DNA of 6,634 nt from Candidatus Methanoplasma reticulitermitis. GTDB lineage: Archaea; Thermoplasmatota; Thermoplasmata; Methanomassiliicoccales; Methanomethylophilaceae. A program made the position numbers and the translations under genes. Shown here one piece after another: positions 5,533 through 6,634 of the stretch. The notes beneath the pieces are model-generated. The model was not told the DNA's origin. It did not search any database and saw nothing but the letters and a program-made list of their open reading frames with translations. Positions within the stretch are counted from its first letter, which is position 1; each line of letters begins with the position of its first letter. Location of the stretch: positions 1-6,634 of the forward strand of contig JAITTK010000051.1 in NCBI GenBank assembly GCA_031287135.1, given 5' to 3'.

Positions 5533-6634
5533 TCAGTCCGTGCCCCGAATGTCTTCGGAGGAGTACTCTCCCGACAATACTTTACCGTACACGGATTCGA
5601 TCTTCGGCATGAGCCCGTCCCATCTGTATGCATGTGCCCGTCTGACGGCATTCTTTCCGAGCTCTTCCGTATAGCTGCGGTCGGCAACGAGTGTGTTAAT
5701 GGCCTTTGATAGCGCGATCGGATCTTTCGGAGGGACGGATATCCCCCCGTCTTTGACGGTTCCCGGGAGTCCGTTCACATCGGAATACACGATCGGCCTG
5801 CCATGTGCCATAAGCTCGATGGCGGCAAGACCGAGGGATTCAAACAGTGAAGGCATTACAAAAAATCTGCAGGACCTCATGAGTTCTTCCTTCTCGTCTT
5901 CCCCCACCCAGCCCCTCATCTCGATCCTGTCCTCCAGGCCGAATCTGCGTATCATTCTTTCCAAACGCTCCCTCTCCGGTCCTTTGCCGCATATTATCAG
6001 TTTGTAATCAATATCGCGCATGGCCCTGATTAGGTATTCAAGACCTTTTGTTTTCACAAGTCTGCCCAGGGAGAGTATGAACTCCCCGTCACCGTCCCCG
6101 ACCTCCGGATATTCCGACAGGCCGGTGGGTATCGATGTTATGTACTCCGGAGGATACCCCCTTCGTACGAGGTCGTTCCGCACATGGTCGCTGACCGCGA
6201 TTATGTGGTCGAACGTGTCCAGACAGGATCGGAATCTGTCATCGTTAACGGATGAGAGCCTTGCCTGCATCCCGATGCCCTCTCCCCACATGTTGTGGTA
6301 TGTGAAGACCTTCTTGCCGTCATACCTTCTGAGGTCCCTGTTGTAGCTCGGAGCCCATCTGTAATTATAGTTAACAATGTCCGCATCGATATCCTTCAGG
6401 GTCTCAAGGACATCCTTGGATGATATGAACGGCGGATTGTAGATATTGATTATAGTCGATTTGAGCCTCATGACTCTGTATCCGTATTCCGTTTTCTCTT
6501 CCTCGGGGGTGTCCGGGAGCCGACCGGTGAGCACAGTCACATCGTGGCCTCTGGAAGCCAGAAGCCTGCTCGTGTCGTGGATCCTGTGCTCGATGCCGCC
6601 GGTGAACGGATAAAAGAACGGGTTAACATCAACA
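5533..6634 (-). CDS. GT4-family glycosyltransferase (5' partial, runs off right edge)
   Basis: The reading frame is open to the window edge, so the GTG at 6540 is internal. The 366 visible residues lack only the first few of the protein. The N-terminal half starts with the typical donor/acceptor loop YPFTGGIEHRI (8-18) and LLASRGHDVTVLTGR; HNMWGEGIG (113-121) and a VSDHVRNDL segment follow. The C-terminal half is a Glycos_transf_1 domain: LGRLVKTKG (189-197, with phosphate-binding Arg191 and Lys196), CGKGPER, and ESLGLAAIE (265-273), the EX7E motif of retaining GT-B enzymes. It would transfer a sugar from a nucleotide donor to a glycan or lipid acceptor at the cytoplasmic membrane face. No transmembrane segment is visible. 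The GtrA gene follows 45 bases later. The donor and acceptor cannot be assigned; a role in the same surface glycan as the heptose genes is an inference from proximity. Confidence 0.9.
   Translation of the reverse strand, partial: VDVNPFFYPFTGGIEHRIHDTSRLLASRGHDVTVLTGRLPDTPEEEKTEYGYRVMRLKSTIINIYNPPFISSKDVLETLKDIDADIVNYNYRWAPSYNRDLRRYDGKKVFTYHNMWGEGIGMQARLSSVNDDRFRSCLDTFDHIIAVSDHVRNDLVRRGYPPEYITSIPTGLSEYPEVGDGDGEFILSLGRLVKTKGLEYLIRAMRDIDYKLIICGKGPERERLERMIRRFGLEDRIEMRGWVGEDEKEELMRSCRFFVMPSLFESLGLAAIELMAHGRPIVYSDVNGLPGTVKDGGISVPPKDPIALSKAINTLVADRSYTEELGKNAVRRAHAYRWDGLMPKIESVYGKVLSGEYSSEDIRGTD

Overview
The window reads as archaeal chromosomal DNA of moderate GC. Isoleucine codon ATA and arginine codons AGG/AGA are frequent, ribosome-binding sites resemble AGGTG/GGAG, and intergenic gaps are very short with TATA-like elements close to start codons. 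All eight genes end in TGA. The best guess from style is the Thermoplasmata, possibly the Methanomassiliicoccales. No marker gene is present, so this is an inference. There are no RNA genes, mobile elements, CRISPR arrays or long non-coding stretches; the largest gap is 68 bp.

Left block (1-2899, + strand): a tightly coupled run of three genes. The first is a sugar-1-phosphate nucleotidyltransferase (HddC-like, entering from the left edge). The second is a GHMP-family heptose-7-phosphate kinase (HddA-like). The third is a single polypeptide joining a GmhA sedoheptulose-7-phosphate isomerase to a GmhB heptose-bisphosphate phosphatase. Together they could carry out all four steps from sedoheptulose 7-phosphate to GDP-D-glycero-alpha-D-manno-heptose, an activated sugar best known from bacterial S-layer glycans and capsules.

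Middle block: a dolichol-phosphate-mannose-synthase-like GT2 glycosyltransferase (2901-3638, - strand) converges on the heptose genes with a single base between stop codons. It diverges from a two-gene amino-acid unit: an ACT-domain protein resembling the acetolactate synthase regulatory subunit (3707-4069, +) and a branched-chain aminotransferase IlvE (4093-5019, +). A palindromic TATA-like element lies midway in the 68-bp divergent gap and could serve both directions.

Right block (5053-6634, - strand): a small four-helix GtrA-family membrane protein, and upstream of it a GT4 glycosyltransferase that runs off the right edge.

Taken together, the window looks like part of a surface-glycan locus. 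The cytosol would make GDP-heptose, a GT2 enzyme would load a sugar onto a polyprenyl phosphate, a GtrA protein would anchor or move the lipid-linked sugar, and a GT4 enzyme would extend the glycan. A short branched-chain amino-acid unit sits inside it. The most notable points are the four-step heptose pathway in an archaeal-looking genome, the isomerase-phosphatase fusion, and a DPM synthase whose catalytic and GtrA-like membrane parts are separate genes.
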